Shown here one piece after another: positions 48,675 to 59,153 of a DNA stretch of 64,000 bases. Made by a program: the position numbers and the translations under genes. How positions within the stretch are numbered: the stretch's first letter is position 1; each line of letters begins with the position of its first letter. Below the pieces are notes generated by a model. It was not told the DNA's origin. It did no database searches and was given only the letters and a program-made list of their open reading frames with translations. Source of the DNA: Nocardioides terrigena (GTDB lineage: Bacteria > Actinomycetota > Actinomycetes > Propionibacteriales > Nocardioidaceae); NCBI RefSeq assembly GCF_003047265.1, contig NZ_PZYY01000008.1, positions 62,001-126,000 of the forward strand, in the 5' to 3' direction.

Positions 48675-49862
48675 ATGGACATCGTCATCATCGGCGGGGG
48701 CATCGCCGCCGCACACGCCGCCCGCGAGCTCCGCGAGCACGGCCACGAGGGCGGGATCGTGGTGCTCGCCGCCGAGCGGCACCTGCCCTACGAGCGGCCG
48801 CCGCTCTCCAAGGGGATCCTCCTCGGCGACGCGACGCCCGAGTCTGCCCACGTCATGGAGCAGCACTGGTACGACGACAACGACGTCGACCTCCGCACCG
48901 GCACCGAGGTCACCTCCATCGACCTCGACCGCCGCCAGGTCCACGCCGGCGCCGAGTCGGCACCGTACGACCGGTTGCTGATCGCGACCGGGGCCACGCC
49001 CCGCAGGCTCGACGACCTCGAGACCGCCGGCGTGCCCGTCACCTACCTCCGCACCCTCGACGACTCGCTGGCCCTCCGGGACGCCCTCACGGGCACGATC
49101 CTGGTCGTGGGCGCGGGCTGGATCGGCCTCGAGGTCGCCGCCGCGGCCAGCCTCGCCGGGGCGGACGTCACCGTCGTCGAGCCCGCGGAGCAGCCGCTGC
49201 TGGGGGTGCTCGGTCCCGAGCTCGGGGCGAAGTTCGCCGAGCTCCACCGCGCCCACGGGGTCGACCTGCGCCTCGGCACGAGCATCGACTCGGCGGCCGA
49301 CGGGACGGTGCGGCTCTCCGACGGCCACGAGGTGACCCCGGACCTGGTGGTCGTGGGCATCGGCGCCGTCCCCGACGACCGGCTCGCCCGGGAGGCGGGG
49401 CTGAAGGTCGACAACGGCGTCCTGGTCGACTCGACGCTGCGTACCAGCGACCCCTACGTCTTCGCCGTGGGCGACGTCGCGAACCACGACCACCCGGTGC
49501 TCGGGCGCCGCATCCGCGTCGAGCACTGGGACACCGCCATGCACCAGGGCCAGGCCGCCGCGCGCGCGATGCTCGGCGAGGACGAGCCCTACGACCGGAT
49601 GCCCTACTTCTTCACCGACCAGTACGACATGGGCATGGAGTACGTCGGCAGTGTCGGTCCCGACGGCGCCGACGAGGTGGTCGTGCGCGGCGACGACCTG
49701 GTCGCCGGCCTCACCGTGCTGTGGGCGAAGGACGGCACCGTCGTCGCCGGGATGCAGGCCAACGACTGGGACGCGACCGACACGATCCGGGCGCTCGTGG
49801 GCAAGCCGGTCCCCGAGAGGTTCGCCGACCCGGACGTCCCGCTCGCCGATCTCGGGTCCTAG
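48675..49862 (+). CDS. Ferredoxin reductase-like FAD/NAD(P) oxidoreductase
   Basis: A 395-residue flavoprotein. FAD motif IVIIGGGIAAAHAARELREHG, PYERPPLSKGILLGD (typical of rubredoxin/putidaredoxin reductases), ATGATPR, NAD motif ILVVGAGWIGLEVAAAASLAG and the second FAD motif YVFAVGDVANH. A C-terminal reductase domain follows. It passes electrons from NAD(P)H to a ferredoxin, possibly for a P450 or the Mo hydroxylase system, though neither partner is adjacent. Confidence 0.9.
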   Translation: MDIVIIGGGIAAAHAARELREHGHEGGIVVLAAERHLPYERPPLSKGILLGDATPESAHVMEQHWYDDNDVDLRTGTEVTSIDLDRRQVHAGAESAPYDRLLIATGATPRRLDDLETAGVPVTYLRTLDDSLALRDALTGTILVVGAGWIGLEVAAAASLAGADVTVVEPAEQPLLGVLGPELGAKFAELHRAHGVDLRLGTSIDSAADGTVRLSDGHEVTPDLVVVGIGAVPDDRLAREAGLKVDNGVLVDSTLRTSDPYVFAVGDVANHDHPVLGRRIRVEHWDTAMHQGQAAARAMLGEDEPYDRMPYFFTDQYDMGMEYVGSVGPDGADEVVVRGDDLVAGLTVLWAKDGTVVAGMQANDWDATDTIRALVGKPVPERFADPDVPLADLGS

Positions 49863-49866
49863 CCAC

Positions 49867-50472
49867 TCACAGCCACCCGCGTGACTGGGCGACCCTGGCC
49901 GCCTCGGCCCGGGTGCTGGCGCCGGTCTTGCCGATCGCCGCGGACAGGTGGTTGCGCACGGTGCCCTGCGACAGGTGAGCGGCCCGGGCGATCGCCGCCA
50001 CCGGTGAGCCGTCGAGCGCCAGCCGCAGGATCTCGGCCTCGCGCACGGTGAGCGGCGAGGGCCCCGCCATCAGTGACTCGGCGGCCAGGCCGGGGTCGAC
50101 GACCCGCAGGCCCGCGTGCACACGGCGTACGGCGTCCGCGAGCTCCCGCGCGGGCGTGTCCTTGACGACGAACCCGGCCGCGCCGGCGTCCAGCGCCCGG
50201 CGCACGTAGCCCGGCCGGCCGAACGTCGTCACGATGAGCGACCGCACGCCGGGCAGCTCGGCCCGCAGCTGCTCGGCGACCTCGAGCCCGGTGAGCCCGG
50301 GCATCTCGATGTCGAGCAGGCAGACCTCGGCGCCGGACTCGCGGGCGGCGGCGAGCACCTCGTCGCCCCGACCGACCTGGGCGACGACGGTGAGGTCGGT
50401 CTCCAGGTCGAGCAGGGCGGCCAGGGCACCCCGCACCAGCGCCTGGTCGTCGGCCAGCAGCAGCCGGATCAC
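49867..50472 (-). CDS. Two-component response regulator, NarL/LuxR type
   Basis: A 201-residue regulator. The receiver domain begins IRLLLADDQALVRGALAALL (acidic DD pair), the phosphoacceptor Asp lies in CLLDIEMPGLTGLE, the switch Thr/Lys are in IVTTFGRPGY and FVVKDTPA. The C-terminal LuxR helix-turn-helix is LTVREAEILRLALDGSPVAA. It is coupled to the kinase (ATGA overlap) and probably controls the ABC exporter genes upstream. Confidence 0.92.
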   Translation of the reverse strand: MIRLLLADDQALVRGALAALLDLETDLTVVAQVGRGDEVLAAARESGAEVCLLDIEMPGLTGLEVAEQLRAELPGVRSLIVTTFGRPGYVRRALDAGAAGFVVKDTPARELADAVRRVHAGLRVVDPGLAAESLMAGPSPLTVREAEILRLALDGSPVAAIARAAHLSQGTVRNHLSAAIGKTGASTRAEAARVAQSRGWL

Positions 50473-51560
50473 GGCAGCACCACCTGCACGCGGGTGCCCG
50501 GGCGCGCGTCGAGCAGCTCCAGGGTGCCGCCCGCGTCGGACACCCGCTCGCGCATGCCGCGCAGGCCGTTGCCCTCAGGCGTTGTTCCTCCCGCCGGCCC
50601 GGCGAGCCCGGTGCCGTCGTCGGTGACGGTGATGCCCCGCGGCCCGAGCTCGACGACCACGCAGGACGCCCGGGAGTGGCGGACGACGTTGGTCACCGCC
50701 TCGCGCAGCACCCACGCGAGCAGGGTGCGGTGACGCGGGTCGGTGTCGGCGACGGACCCCAGCACGCGGGTCTCGATGCCCGCGTCGGCCAGCACCTGCG
50801 GCGCGGCTGCCAGCTCGGCCTCGAGGTTCCCCGCCCGGAGCCCACCGACGGTGGCGCGCACCTCGGCGAGCGCCTGGCGGGCGGTCTCCTGGATCGACTC
50901 GAGCTCGGCGCGCGCCCTCTCGGGGTCCACGTCGATGAGGCGGGCGGCCAGCTCGGCCTTGATGCTCATCGCGGTGAGCGAGTGGCCGAGGACGTCGTGG
51001 ACGTCGCGTGCGACCCGCTCGCGCTCCGCGACCAGCGCGAGCATCGCCCGGCTCTCGTCGGCACGGTGCTCGCCCTCGGTGAAGAGCCGCAGCAGGACCA
51101 TCCCGATGATGATCGGCCAGACCATGAGGAAGAAGAACACGGGGAACCCGTCGCCCGCGACCAGGGACAGCAGGGGGAGCAGCGCCACCGCGAGGGTGGT
51201 GCGCGGCCACCACGGGGACGGCAGCATCAGCGCCGAGTACACGCCGAGGTAGGGCGTCAGCCCGATCGCCTCGATGCCGATGATGGTCGCGGTGGCCAGG
51301 GCCAGCGCGACGAGCAGCCCGAAGACCAGCCAGGGCCGGTGGGCGAGCCAGCCGTAGCCGGACAGGTAGACCACGGCGAACGCCGCGATGAAGACCAGGC
51401 CGAGGGCGGTGACGGCGACCGAGTCGGTCGCCTGGAACGTCTCGATGACCGGATAGACCAGGAACACCAGCCAGACCCCGGCGAAGACCCACGCCCACCG
51501 TTCCCACGGGGAGACGGGTGCCGTCAGGTACGACGGCGAGGAGGTGTCCGCGGGTGTCAC
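50469..51560 (-). CDS. DesK-type sensor histidine kinase
   Basis: A 363-residue kinase with about five to six membrane helices in the N-terminal half and a HisKA_3 dimerisation domain (ERERVARDVHDVLGHSLTAM, phosphoacceptor His in RDVHD). The HATPase has EAVTNVVRHS, DDGTGLAG and GNGLRGMRER. It likely senses a membrane or envelope state. GTG 51560 overlaps the permease stop (GTGA), so kinase, permease and ATPase form one operon. Confidence 0.92.
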   Translation of the reverse strand: MTPADTSSPSYLTAPVSPWERWAWVFAGVWLVFLVYPVIETFQATDSVAVTALGLVFIAAFAVVYLSGYGWLAHRPWLVFGLLVALALATATIIGIEAIGLTPYLGVYSALMLPSPWWPRTTLAVALLPLLSLVAGDGFPVFFFLMVWPIIIGMVLLRLFTEGEHRADESRAMLALVAERERVARDVHDVLGHSLTAMSIKAELAARLIDVDPERARAELESIQETARQALAEVRATVGGLRAGNLEAELAAAPQVLADAGIETRVLGSVADTDPRHRTLLAWVLREAVTNVVRHSRASCVVVELGPRGITVTDDGTGLAGPAGGTTPEGNGLRGMRERVSDAGGTLELLDARPGTRVQVVLP

Positions 51561-52353
51561 ACCCGCTCCTGCCCCCGACGCAGGCCCCAGAGCGCCACCG
51601 CCGCGAAGATCATCGTCCACGCGAGCACGTTAGCGACCGGGAGCCACAGCGGGTCGTGGGTGCCGGTCGGCGTCCAGCCGTCGGTGAGCGGATAGCGGGC
51701 CAGCGCGGCGTACCCGTAGAGCGGGGTGAAGCGGCCGATGTCGAGGATCAGCCCCGACATCGGGGTGAAGACGTTGCCGAGGAAGGCCATGATCACGATC
51801 AGGCCCGAGGCGATGCCGACGGAGTTGTCGCTGCGGAAGGCCAGGCAGACGGCCAGCCCGTAGACCGCGAAGAGCGCCGAACCCGCCCACACGATGGTCG
51901 CGGAGAGCACCCAGTCCGAGGTGGTGCCGCTCGCCCCGGTCGCCGCGCCGATCGCGTAGATCAGGGTGACCGGGACGGCGGCGACGACCATCGCCAGCCC
52001 GGTCTTCATTGCGAGGAAGGACAGCGGGCGCAACGGGGTCAGGGCGAGCTGGCGGCCCCAGCCGTTGGTCCGCTCGATGGCCGCGCTGCCGGCCACGCCG
52101 GTGGTCGCCGTGACGGCGCCGTACGCCGCCATCGAGACCATGACGTACATCGCGACGTTGGCGCTGCCGGCCGGCTCGTCGGAGCCGAGGCCGAAGACGA
52201 CGAACATGAACGCCGGCAGCCCGACGACGAAGAACATCTGCACCCGGTCCCGCGCCTGGCGGCGCAGGTCGAGGGCGGCGTAGCCCGCGATCGCGGCGGG
52301 GGAACGGCCGGGTGCGCGGCCGGTGGTGCGGGACGGAGAAAGAGTCGTGGCGG

Positions 52354-52357
<4 letters not shown>
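51557..52357 (-). CDS. ABC-2-type transporter permease
   Basis: A 266-residue protein with six helices, including MFFVVGLPAFMFVVFGLGS, VAMYVMVSMAAYGAVTATTG, LAMKTGLAMVVAAVPVTLIY and GIASGLIVIMAFLGNVFTPM. ERTNGWGRQLALTPLRPLSF is the cytoplasmic coupling segment of ABC-2 exporters. With the adjoining ATPase it should export a drug, lipid or peptide. ATGA overlap with the ATPase gene. Confidence 0.9.
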
Positions 52358-53280
<923 letters not shown>

Positions 53281-53370
53281 GCCTCCAGCGTGGCCGGGAC
53301 GGGCGAGGCGTGCCCGGTCCGGCTGTCACGACCTGGGGGTGACACCTGTCATGGTGCGCCGGCGCCACAT

Positions 53371-53465
53371 CGGTGGTTGAGGTGCGAAGCGGAGCGAGCC
53401 TCGAAACCACGCGTCTCCGCGGGTTTCGAGGCTCGTCGCCGGCGCTCCTCGCGCCTCAACCACCG
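53371..53465. repeat. Inverted pair of dispersed repeats
   Basis: CGGTGGTTGAGG...GCGAGCCTCGAAACC at 53371-53408 faces its inverted copy GGTTTCGAGGCTCG...CCTCAACCACCG at 53422-53465. The pair could fold into a long hairpin between the exporter operon and fadE5, acting as a terminator. Single copies occur at 18880-18914 and 22583-22618. Confidence 0.85.
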
Positions 53466-53472
53466 AGTGAGG

Positions 53473-55347
53473 TCAGAACGCGGCCTCGTCGAGGTCCATC
53501 AGCGCGAGGTCGATGCCCTCGGCGATGGCCCGCTCGGCGGTGAGGCGGGGCAGGTTGGTCTGCGCGAAGAACTGCGCGGCCGCCACCTTGCCCTCGTAGA
53601 ACGCCTTGTCCTTGCCCGGGTCGCCGCCGAGCTTCTCCAGCGCGACCTCGGCCTGGCGCAGCAGCAGCCACCCGCAGACCACGTCGCCGAGCGCCATCAG
53701 CAGGCGGGTGGTGTTGAGGCCCACCTTGTAGATGTTGCGCAGGTCGCCGTTCTCCGAGGAGGCGTCGGCCGACATCAGGTCGTTGATCATGTGGCCGACG
53801 ATGGCGTTGGCGTCCTCGAGCGCGGTGGCGAGCAGGGCCCGCTCGTTCTTGAGGCGACCGTTGCCGGCCTCGGAGGCGATGAACGACTCGATCTCCTTCG
53901 CCAGGTGGCCCAGGGCGCGGCCCTGGTCCTTGACGATCTTGCGGAAGAAGAAGTCCTGGCCCTGGATCGCGGTCGTGCCCTCGTAGAGGGTGTCGATCTT
54001 GGCGTCGCGAACGTACTGCTCGATCGGGTACTCCTGGAGGAAGCCCGACCCGCCCAGCGTCTGCAGCGACTCGGTGCCCAGCAGCACCCACGAGCGCTCC
54101 GAGCCGTAGCCCTTGACGATCGGCAGCAGCAGGTCGTTGACCGCGGCGGCCAGCTCGTCCTTCTCGCCGGCGTGCTCGGCCACCTGGACGCGGTCCTGCC
54201 ACGTGGCGGTGTAGAGCACGAGCGCGCGCATCGCCTCGGCGAACGACTTCTGCGTCATCAGCGAGCGGCGTACGTCGGGGTGGTGCGTGATGGTGACGCG
54301 CGGGGCGGTCTTGTCGGCCGCCTGGGTCAGGTCGGCGCCCTGGACGCGCTCCTTGGCGTACTCGAGGGCGTTGAGGTAACCGGTCGAGAGCGTGGCGATG
54401 GCCTTGGTGCCGACCATCATCCGGGCGTTCTCGATGACGTCGAACATCTGGGCGATGCCGTTGTGCACCTCGCCGAGGAGCCAGCCACGGGCCGGCTCGC
54501 CGCCACCGACCTGCGGGTCGCCGAAGGTGACCTCGCAGGTGTTGGAGACCTTGATGCCCATCTTGTGCTCGACGTTGGTGACGTAGACGCCGTTGCGCTC
54601 GCCGGTGAGCTCGCCGGTCTCGTGGTCGAAGTGGTAGGTCGGCATCCAGAACAGCGACAGGCCCTTGGTGCCCGGACCGCCGGCGCCCTCGACGCCCTCG
54701 GGGCGGGCGAGGACGAGGTGCATCGTGTTGTCGCTGAGGCCACCCTCGGCCGAGGTGATGAAGCGCTTCACGCCGGTGACGTTCCAGGAGCCGTCCTCGT
54801 TGGGCGTGGCCTTGGTGCGACCGGCGCCGACGTCGGAGCCCGCGTCGGGCTCGGTGAGGACCATCGTGCACGGCCACTGGCGCTCGACCATCAGCTCGGC
54901 GACGCGCTTGTCGCGCTCGTTGCCGTTGTTGTAGACGACACCGGCGAACGGCGCGCCCGCGGCGTACATCCACACGGGGGCGTTGGCGCCGAGCACCATC
55001 TCGCCCATGGCCCACACGAGGGAGGACGGGGCGGGGGTGCCGCCGAGCTCCTCGCGGATCTGGAGGCGCCAGTACTCGGAGTCCATCCAGGCCTGGTAGC
55101 TCTTCTTGAAGGACTCCGGCACGGGGGCGGTGTGGGTCTCGGGGTCGAAGACCGGCGGGTTGCGGTCGCTGTCGACGTACGACGCGGCGAGGTCGTCGCG
55201 GGACAGGCGGGCGACCTCGGCGAGGATCTCGCGCGCGGTCTCGCCGTCGACCTCGGCGAAGGGACCCTGGCCGAGGACCTCGTCCCGGCCGAGCACCTCG
55301 AAGAGGTTGAACTCGATGTCGCGCAGGTTGCTCTTGTAGTGGCTCAC
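53473..55347 (-). CDS. fadE5: Acyl-CoA dehydrogenase, FadE5-like
   Basis: A 624-residue enzyme beginning [20 protein letters not shown], the start conserved in mycobacterial FadE5. The FAD block is [20 protein letters not shown], followed by [19 protein letters not shown]. The catalytic Glu is in [19 protein letters not shown] and a long C-terminal helical domain completes it. FadE5-type enzymes dehydrogenate a broad range of acyl-CoAs. Start GTG 55347 with AGGTGG upstream. The 260-bp region to tauE is AT-richer than its surroundings and holds divergent promoters. Confidence 0.93.
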   Translation of the reverse strand: MSHYKSNLRDIEFNLFEVLGRDEVLGQGPFAEVDGETAREILAEVARLSRDDLAASYVDSDRNPPVFDPETHTAPVPESFKKSYQAWMDSEYWRLQIREELGGTPAPSSLVWAMGEMVLGANAPVWMYAAGAPFAGVVYNNGNERDKRVAELMVERQWPCTMVLTEPDAGSDVGAGRTKATPNEDGSWNVTGVKRFITSAEGGLSDNTMHLVLARPEGVEGAGGPGTKGLSLFWMPTYHFDHETGELTGERNGVYVTNVEHKMGIKVSNTCEVTFGDPQVGGGEPARGWLLGEVHNGIAQMFDVIENARMMVGTKAIATLSTGYLNALEYAKERVQGADLTQAADKTAPRVTITHHPDVRRSLMTQKSFAEAMRALVLYTATWQDRVQVAEHAGEKDELAAAVNDLLLPIVKGYGSERSWVLLGTESLQTLGGSGFLQEYPIEQYVRDAKIDTLYEGTTAIQGQDFFFRKIVKDQGRALGHLAKEIESFIASEAGNGRLKNERALLATALEDANAIVGHMINDLMSADASSENGDLRNIYKVGLNTTRLLMALGDVVCGWLLLRQAEVALEKLGGDPGKDKAFYEGKVAAAQFFAQTNLPRLTAERAIAEGIDLALMDLDEAAF

Positions 55348-55541
55348 GATCCACCTATTCCGTTTCGGGGCACCGGTCCTGGGAGGGATCCGGTCCAGTG
55401 GTGGCCGTCCCCGCGGAGCGGGTCCGGCGGCGAGCAGCCCGTGCTGCTACTCGCCAGTAACAAAATGATGCCTCGCCGGACGGTCCTGCGCAACACGAAC
55501 GCCACATGTCGCGGATCACTGGTTCTGGGTATCTCCACGTC

Positions 55542-55570
55542 TTGACCTCCTAGATTACGTATCTCTACTC
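55542..55570 (+). promoter_or_regulatory. Candidate promoter of the TauE-type gene
   Basis: TTGACC at 55542-55547 is followed by an unusually A/T-rich stretch (TAGATTACGTATCTCTACTC). The -10 is not clear-cut (TCTACT or CTACTC, spacing 15-17). The dyad-like ATTACGTAT could be a regulator site. Confidence 0.35.
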
Positions 55571-55607
55571 TCTCCATAGACATAGGCAATCGAAGGGTCG
55601 CACCTCC

Positions 55608-56513
55608 ATGCGCAAGCTCATCGTGCTCGGCTTCGTCGGGCTCATCGCACAACTCATCGACGGATCCCTGGGCATGGCCTACGGCGTCACGTCCTCCACG
55701 CTGCTGATCGCCGCCGGTGTCGCCCCGGCCGCCGCGTCGGCCGCCGTCCACTTCTCCGAGCTCGGGACCTCGCTGGTCTCCGGCGCCTCGCACCACAAGT
55801 TCGGCAACGTGGACTGGCGCACCGTGTCGATCCTCGCCGTGCCCGGCTTCGTCGGCGCGTTCCTCGGCGCGACGCTCCTGTCCAACATGGACGCCGCGGT
55901 CGCCAAGCCCGTCGTCGCGGTCATCCTGCTGGGCCTCGGCTTCTACGTCGTCTACCGCTTCCTTCGCCTCGGCGGCGCCCGCCCGACCTTCAAGGGCCGG
56001 CCCTCGGTGGCCTTCCTGGCTCCGATGGGCCTCGTCGCCGGCACGCTCGACGCCGTCGGTGGCGGCGGCTGGGGTCCGGTCGGCACCACGTCGCTGCTGT
56101 CCAGCGGTCGCCTCGAGCCGCGCAAGGTCGTCGGCTCCATCGACACCTCGGAGTTCGTCGTGGCCGTCGGTGCCTCGCTCGGCTTCCTCTTCGGCCTCGG
56201 GTCGGCCGGGATCAACTGGGGCTACGCCGGTGCGCTGCTCGCCGGTGGCGTGGTCGCCGCACCGATCGCTGCGTGGCTGGTCAAGCACCTCGCCGCCCGC
56301 GTGCTCGGGGTCGCGGCCGGTGGCCTCATCGTGCTGACCAACACCAAGACGCTGCTCGAGTCGCTCGGCGCCCCCGGCGTGGTCATCGCACTCACCGCCG
56401 CCGTGATCTTCACCCTGTGGGTGACCGGCATCGCCTGGGCGGTCAAGCAGGAGCGCCTCGCCCGCGCCCTGGCCACCTCGGACGACCGTCCGGTGGAGCC
56501 CGCGACCGCCTGA
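55608..56513 (+). CDS. TauE/SafE-family sulfite/organosulfonate exporter
   Basis: A 301-residue membrane protein with eight to nine helices. IAQLIDGSLGMAYGVTSSTL near the N-terminus, then VHFSELGTSLVSGASHHKFG and the second half GLVAGTLDAVGGGGWGPVGT show the internal duplication (two GxxxDxxxGxGxGP-type halves) of the family. It should export sulfite or a sulfonate-derived anion. A cysteine-free Rrf2 regulator follows 150 nt downstream, which supports a sulfur link. Confidence 0.9.
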   Translation: MRKLIVLGFVGLIAQLIDGSLGMAYGVTSSTLLIAAGVAPAAASAAVHFSELGTSLVSGASHHKFGNVDWRTVSILAVPGFVGAFLGATLLSNMDAAVAKPVVAVILLGLGFYVVYRFLRLGGARPTFKGRPSVAFLAPMGLVAGTLDAVGGGGWGPVGTTSLLSSGRLEPRKVVGSIDTSEFVVAVGASLGFLFGLGSAGINWGYAGALLAGGVVAAPIAAWLVKHLAARVLGVAAGGLIVLTNTKTLLESLGAPGVVIALTAAVIFTLWVTGIAWAVKQERLARALATSDDRPVEPATA

Positions 56514-56542
56514 GCGGCGTACGCCGTCCCGCAGCCCCGGCC

Positions 56543-56576
56543 GGCGGCGACAGGGTCCTTTGCTCCTGTCGCCGCC
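56543..56576. terminator. Terminator hairpin after the TauE-type gene
   Basis: GGCGGCGACAGG pairs with CCTGTCGCCGCC (12 bp, 10-nt loop), 29 nt after the stop codon; no T-tract. Confidence 0.75.
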
Positions 56577-56634
56577 GTCTGCACGTCCTCCCGCGGACGC
56601 CGCGAGGACCGCTCGGGGGCCAACGTGGAGTGAC

Positions 56635-56654
56635 TTGACCGACATGTCTGACAA
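56635..56654. promoter_or_regulatory. Imperfect palindrome upstream of the Rrf2 gene
   Basis: TTGACCGACATGTCTGACAA (16 of 20 positions symmetric, core GACATGTC) ends 9 nt before ATG 56664. It probably serves as an autoregulatory site. Confidence 0.5.
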
Positions 56655-56663
56655 ACTGCTCCC

Positions 56664-57122
56664 ATGCGCGTCTCCGCCAAGGCCGACTACGCCCTCCGGG
56701 CGCTGATCGAGATCGCCGTCCGCTCCGACGGCACTGCGGTGAGCGCCGAGCAGCTCGGCAAGGCCCAGGACATCCCGCACGGGTTCCTCCAGGCCATCCT
56801 CGCCGACCTGCGCCGCGCCGACATCGTGGTGTCCCAGCGCGGCCAGTCCGGTGGCTGGCGCTTCGCCCGCGGTCCCGAGACCGTCACCGTCGCGGACGTC
56901 ATCCGCGCCGTCGACGGGCCGCTCGTCTCCGTCTACGGCCTGCGGCCCGAGGCCGTCGCCTACGGCGAGTCCGCCCAGGTCCTGCAGCACGTCTGGATCG
57001 CGGCCCGCAGCTCCCTGCGCGGAGTCTTCGAGGGCGTCTCGATCCAGGACCTCGCCGACGGCACCCTGCCGCCCGAGGTCGCCTCGCTCACCGCCGACGA
57101 GGATGCCTGGCAGCCGCACTGA
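56664..57122 (+). CDS. Rrf2-family transcriptional regulator (CymR-like)
   Basis: A 152-residue winged-helix regulator: MRVSAKADYALRALIEIAVR, then AEQLGKAQDIPHGFLQAILA and SQRGQSGGWRFARGPETVTV (the wing). It has no cysteine, so it cannot hold the Fe-S cluster of IscR or NsrR. That fits the CymR-like branch, which controls sulfur/cysteine metabolism by protein-protein or metabolite signals. The neighbouring TauE exporter supports such a role. Confidence 0.88.
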   Translation: MRVSAKADYALRALIEIAVRSDGTAVSAEQLGKAQDIPHGFLQAILADLRRADIVVSQRGQSGGWRFARGPETVTVADVIRAVDGPLVSVYGLRPEAVAYGESAQVLQHVWIAARSSLRGVFEGVSIQDLADGTLPPEVASLTADEDAWQPH

Positions 57123-57131
57123 GCGTGCAGG

Positions 57132-57725
57132 TCAGGCGGCGTCGACCCGGGTCAGCCGCTCGCGGATCCTGCGGCGCTGCTTGCCGAGCTTGACCAGCTG
57201 GCGCTCGACCTCGGCCTCGCGGGCGAGGAGGACGACCCGCGCGAGGTCCGCGGCCAGCTCGTCCGCGGTCATCGAGTCGACCACCGGCAGCACGTGGATG
57301 CGCGAGTCCCGCTTCACGTACGCCGCCCAGGGGCCGACCAGGTCGACCGGGGCGATCGCGTCGTCGACCGCGTCCGGGGTGACGATGACGTGCAGCCGCA
57401 TCCCGACGAGCCCGTCCACCGCCAGGGCGACCTGGTCGGGGTCGGCGTCGAGGAAGCCGGGCTGGCTGACCAGCACGTCACCCTTCAGCTTGTAGGCCTT
57501 GCGACACACCCGCGCCCAGGCACCCTCGACATCCTTGCGTCGTACGCCGACCGCCTTGTGCCGGCGGCGGATCTCGATGTCGGCGCGGTCCATGTCCTCC
57601 TGGTCCACCGCCGGGAGAGCGACGCCCGCCGCGACCAGTGCGGGGTGGTCGCGCAGCGCGTCGTGGGGGGTGGCGGTGCCCGGGACGGCGGGACCGAGGT
57701 GCAGGTAGACGGTGCGCTTGGCCAT
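57132..57725 (-). CDS. Hypothetical protein resembling a degenerate sulfotransferase-like protein
   Basis: A 197-residue protein whose start, KRTVYLHLGPAVPGTATPHD, aligns by eye with the HIGxxKTGTTxLQ PAPS-binding start of actinobacterial sulfotransferase-like proteins, followed by HPALVAAGVALP. The Lys-Thr-Gly-Thr core has become Val-Pro-Gly-Thr, so activity is doubtful. It ends in a charged helix (LAREAEVERQLVKLGKQRRR) likely to be a coiled coil. ATG 57725 is chosen as the first Met of the fold. It is convergent with the Rrf2 gene. Confidence 0.5.
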   Translation of the reverse strand: MAKRTVYLHLGPAVPGTATPHDALRDHPALVAAGVALPAVDQEDMDRADIEIRRRHKAVGVRRKDVEGAWARVCRKAYKLKGDVLVSQPGFLDADPDQVALAVDGLVGMRLHVIVTPDAVDDAIAPVDLVGPWAAYVKRDSRIHVLPVVDSMTADELAADLARVVLLAREAEVERQLVKLGKQRRRIRERLTRVDAA

Positions 57726-57840
57726 GGCGGCACCGTGGCACCCCCGGCCGACCGGACGGTGAACGTCGGGGTGGGGGTGTGCAACAACTCGGTGGTGGGG
57801 CGCGTCTGAGGATTGACGCCGGCCCACCCCGAGGAGCGAG

Positions 57841-58368
57841 ATGTCCCGCAGGCACCACGAGTTCGAGGAGTTCGCCCGCGCGCGGACGCCCCAGCTCTAC
57901 CGGTCTGCGTGGATGCTCTGCGGCGACGCGCACCGCGCCGAGGACCTGGTCCAGGACACCCTGGCCAAGGTCTTCGTCCGGTGGCACCGCCCGTTGGTCG
58001 GCGCGATCGACAACCCCGCCGCCTACGCCCACACCACGCTGGTGCGCACCTACATCAGCGCCCAGCGCCGCCGCAGCAACCACGAGCGCCCGACCGAGCA
58101 CCTGCCCGAGCAGGCCGTGACCGGACCCCAGCACCAGGACGGTGCGGCCACCCGGCTGACGCTCGCCGCCGCGCTCGAGGAGCTCGCACCCCTCGACCGC
58201 GCCGTACTGGTGATGCGGTACCTCGACGACACCTCTGTCGCCGACACTGCTGCCGCGCTCGGTGTGAGCGGACAGGCCGTGCGCAACCGCACGCTGCGGG
58301 CGCTCGACCGCCTGCGTGCCGTGCTGGGCACCTCGCTCGACGACCTCATCGAGTCCGGAGGCTCCTGA
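57841..58368 (+). CDS. SigE-family ECF RNA polymerase sigma factor
   Basis: A 175-residue sigma factor with region 2 (FARARTPQLYRSAWMLCGDA, HRAEDLVQDTLAKVFVRW) and region 4 (LEELAPLDRAVLVMRYLDD, LGVSGQAVRNRTLRALDRL). It shares subfamily and operon layout with the pair at 3533-5337 but only moderate sequence similarity. A GAGGAGCG site precedes ATG 57841. Its stop overlaps the next start (TGATG). Confidence 0.88.
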   Translation: MSRRHHEFEEFARARTPQLYRSAWMLCGDAHRAEDLVQDTLAKVFVRWHRPLVGAIDNPAAYAHTTLVRTYISAQRRRSNHERPTEHLPEQAVTGPQHQDGAATRLTLAAALEELAPLDRAVLVMRYLDDTSVADTAAALGVSGQAVRNRTLRALDRLRAVLGTSLDDLIESGGS

Positions 58369-59147
58369 TGACCATCCCCGACCACGGCGTCGACCTGCTG
58401 CTGCGGCAGGCCGCGCAGGACCTGGCCCTCCCCGACGTCGACCGGCTCGTCGCCGGTGGCGTGACCCGCGGCCGCACCCGCCGGCGTCGTGCCCGGATCG
58501 GTACGACGTTCGCGTCCGTCGCCGTCGTCGGCGCCGCCGCGCTCGTCGTACCCCAGCTCCTCGGCGGGGACCCGCAGACCGCGCGAGACCCACGGCCGAT
58601 CCAGCCCGCCACGTCGGGCCCGACCGCCGGGTCCCCGGACGTGGCGCCGCCCGCGGACGTGCTGCGGCCGCTGGTCCCACCGAACGAGATGGCGCAGACG
58701 ATCCGGGACGTGACCGGAGCGAGCGACGTGCACGAAGTCTTCGTCGACGAGTCCGGGAAGGACCTGCCCCGGCTCTTCTACGGGTCCGTCCGTAGCGGGT
58801 TCATCTCCTTCCGCATCCGGTGGTACAACAACCCCCTGGTGGTGGAGGACGGCGGGCAACCACTGGCGCCGAGTCACATCTGCGAGCCCGCCGTCGAGCC
58901 CGACTGCACGACGCGGTCCGACGGCTCCCGCCTGCTGCGCGAGGACGTGCGCCAGTCCGGCGGGGCCGGGGTGCCGCCGACGTTCCTCGAGCGGTCACTG
59001 ACCCTGGCCACCGACGACGGCTGGCAGATCGACGTGATCGCCTACAACTGCACCGGCGAGAAGGAGGGCGTCGTGGTCGCCCCCGAACCGGTGCTGACGA
59101 TGGCCGAGATGGAGGCGCTCGCCACCAGCGATGCCTGGTACGCGTGA
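58368..59147 (+). CDS. Membrane-anchored partner of the second ECF sigma factor
   Basis: A 259-residue protein: a cytoplasmic N-terminus (about 1-42, Arg-rich before the membrane), one membrane helix (FASVAVVGAAALVVPQLLGG), a Pro-rich linker and an extracytoplasmic domain of about 170 residues with cysteines (HICEPAVEPDC and YNCTG). One-base overlap with the sigma factor suggests an anti-sigma or sensor role, but no recognised anti-sigma motif is present. Confidence 0.65.
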   Translation: MTIPDHGVDLLLRQAAQDLALPDVDRLVAGGVTRGRTRRRRARIGTTFASVAVVGAAALVVPQLLGGDPQTARDPRPIQPATSGPTAGSPDVAPPADVLRPLVPPNEMAQTIRDVTGASDVHEVFVDESGKDLPRLFYGSVRSGFISFRIRWYNNPLVVEDGGQPLAPSHICEPAVEPDCTTRSDGSRLLREDVRQSGGAGVPPTFLERSLTLATDDGWQIDVIAYNCTGEKEGVVVAPEPVLTMAEMEALATSDAWYA

Positions 59148-59153
59148 GGCGCG

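Noticed and set aside
57132..57725. Active sulfotransferase
   Set aside because: The PAPS-binding Lys and surrounding residues are replaced, so only a degenerate resemblance can be claimed.
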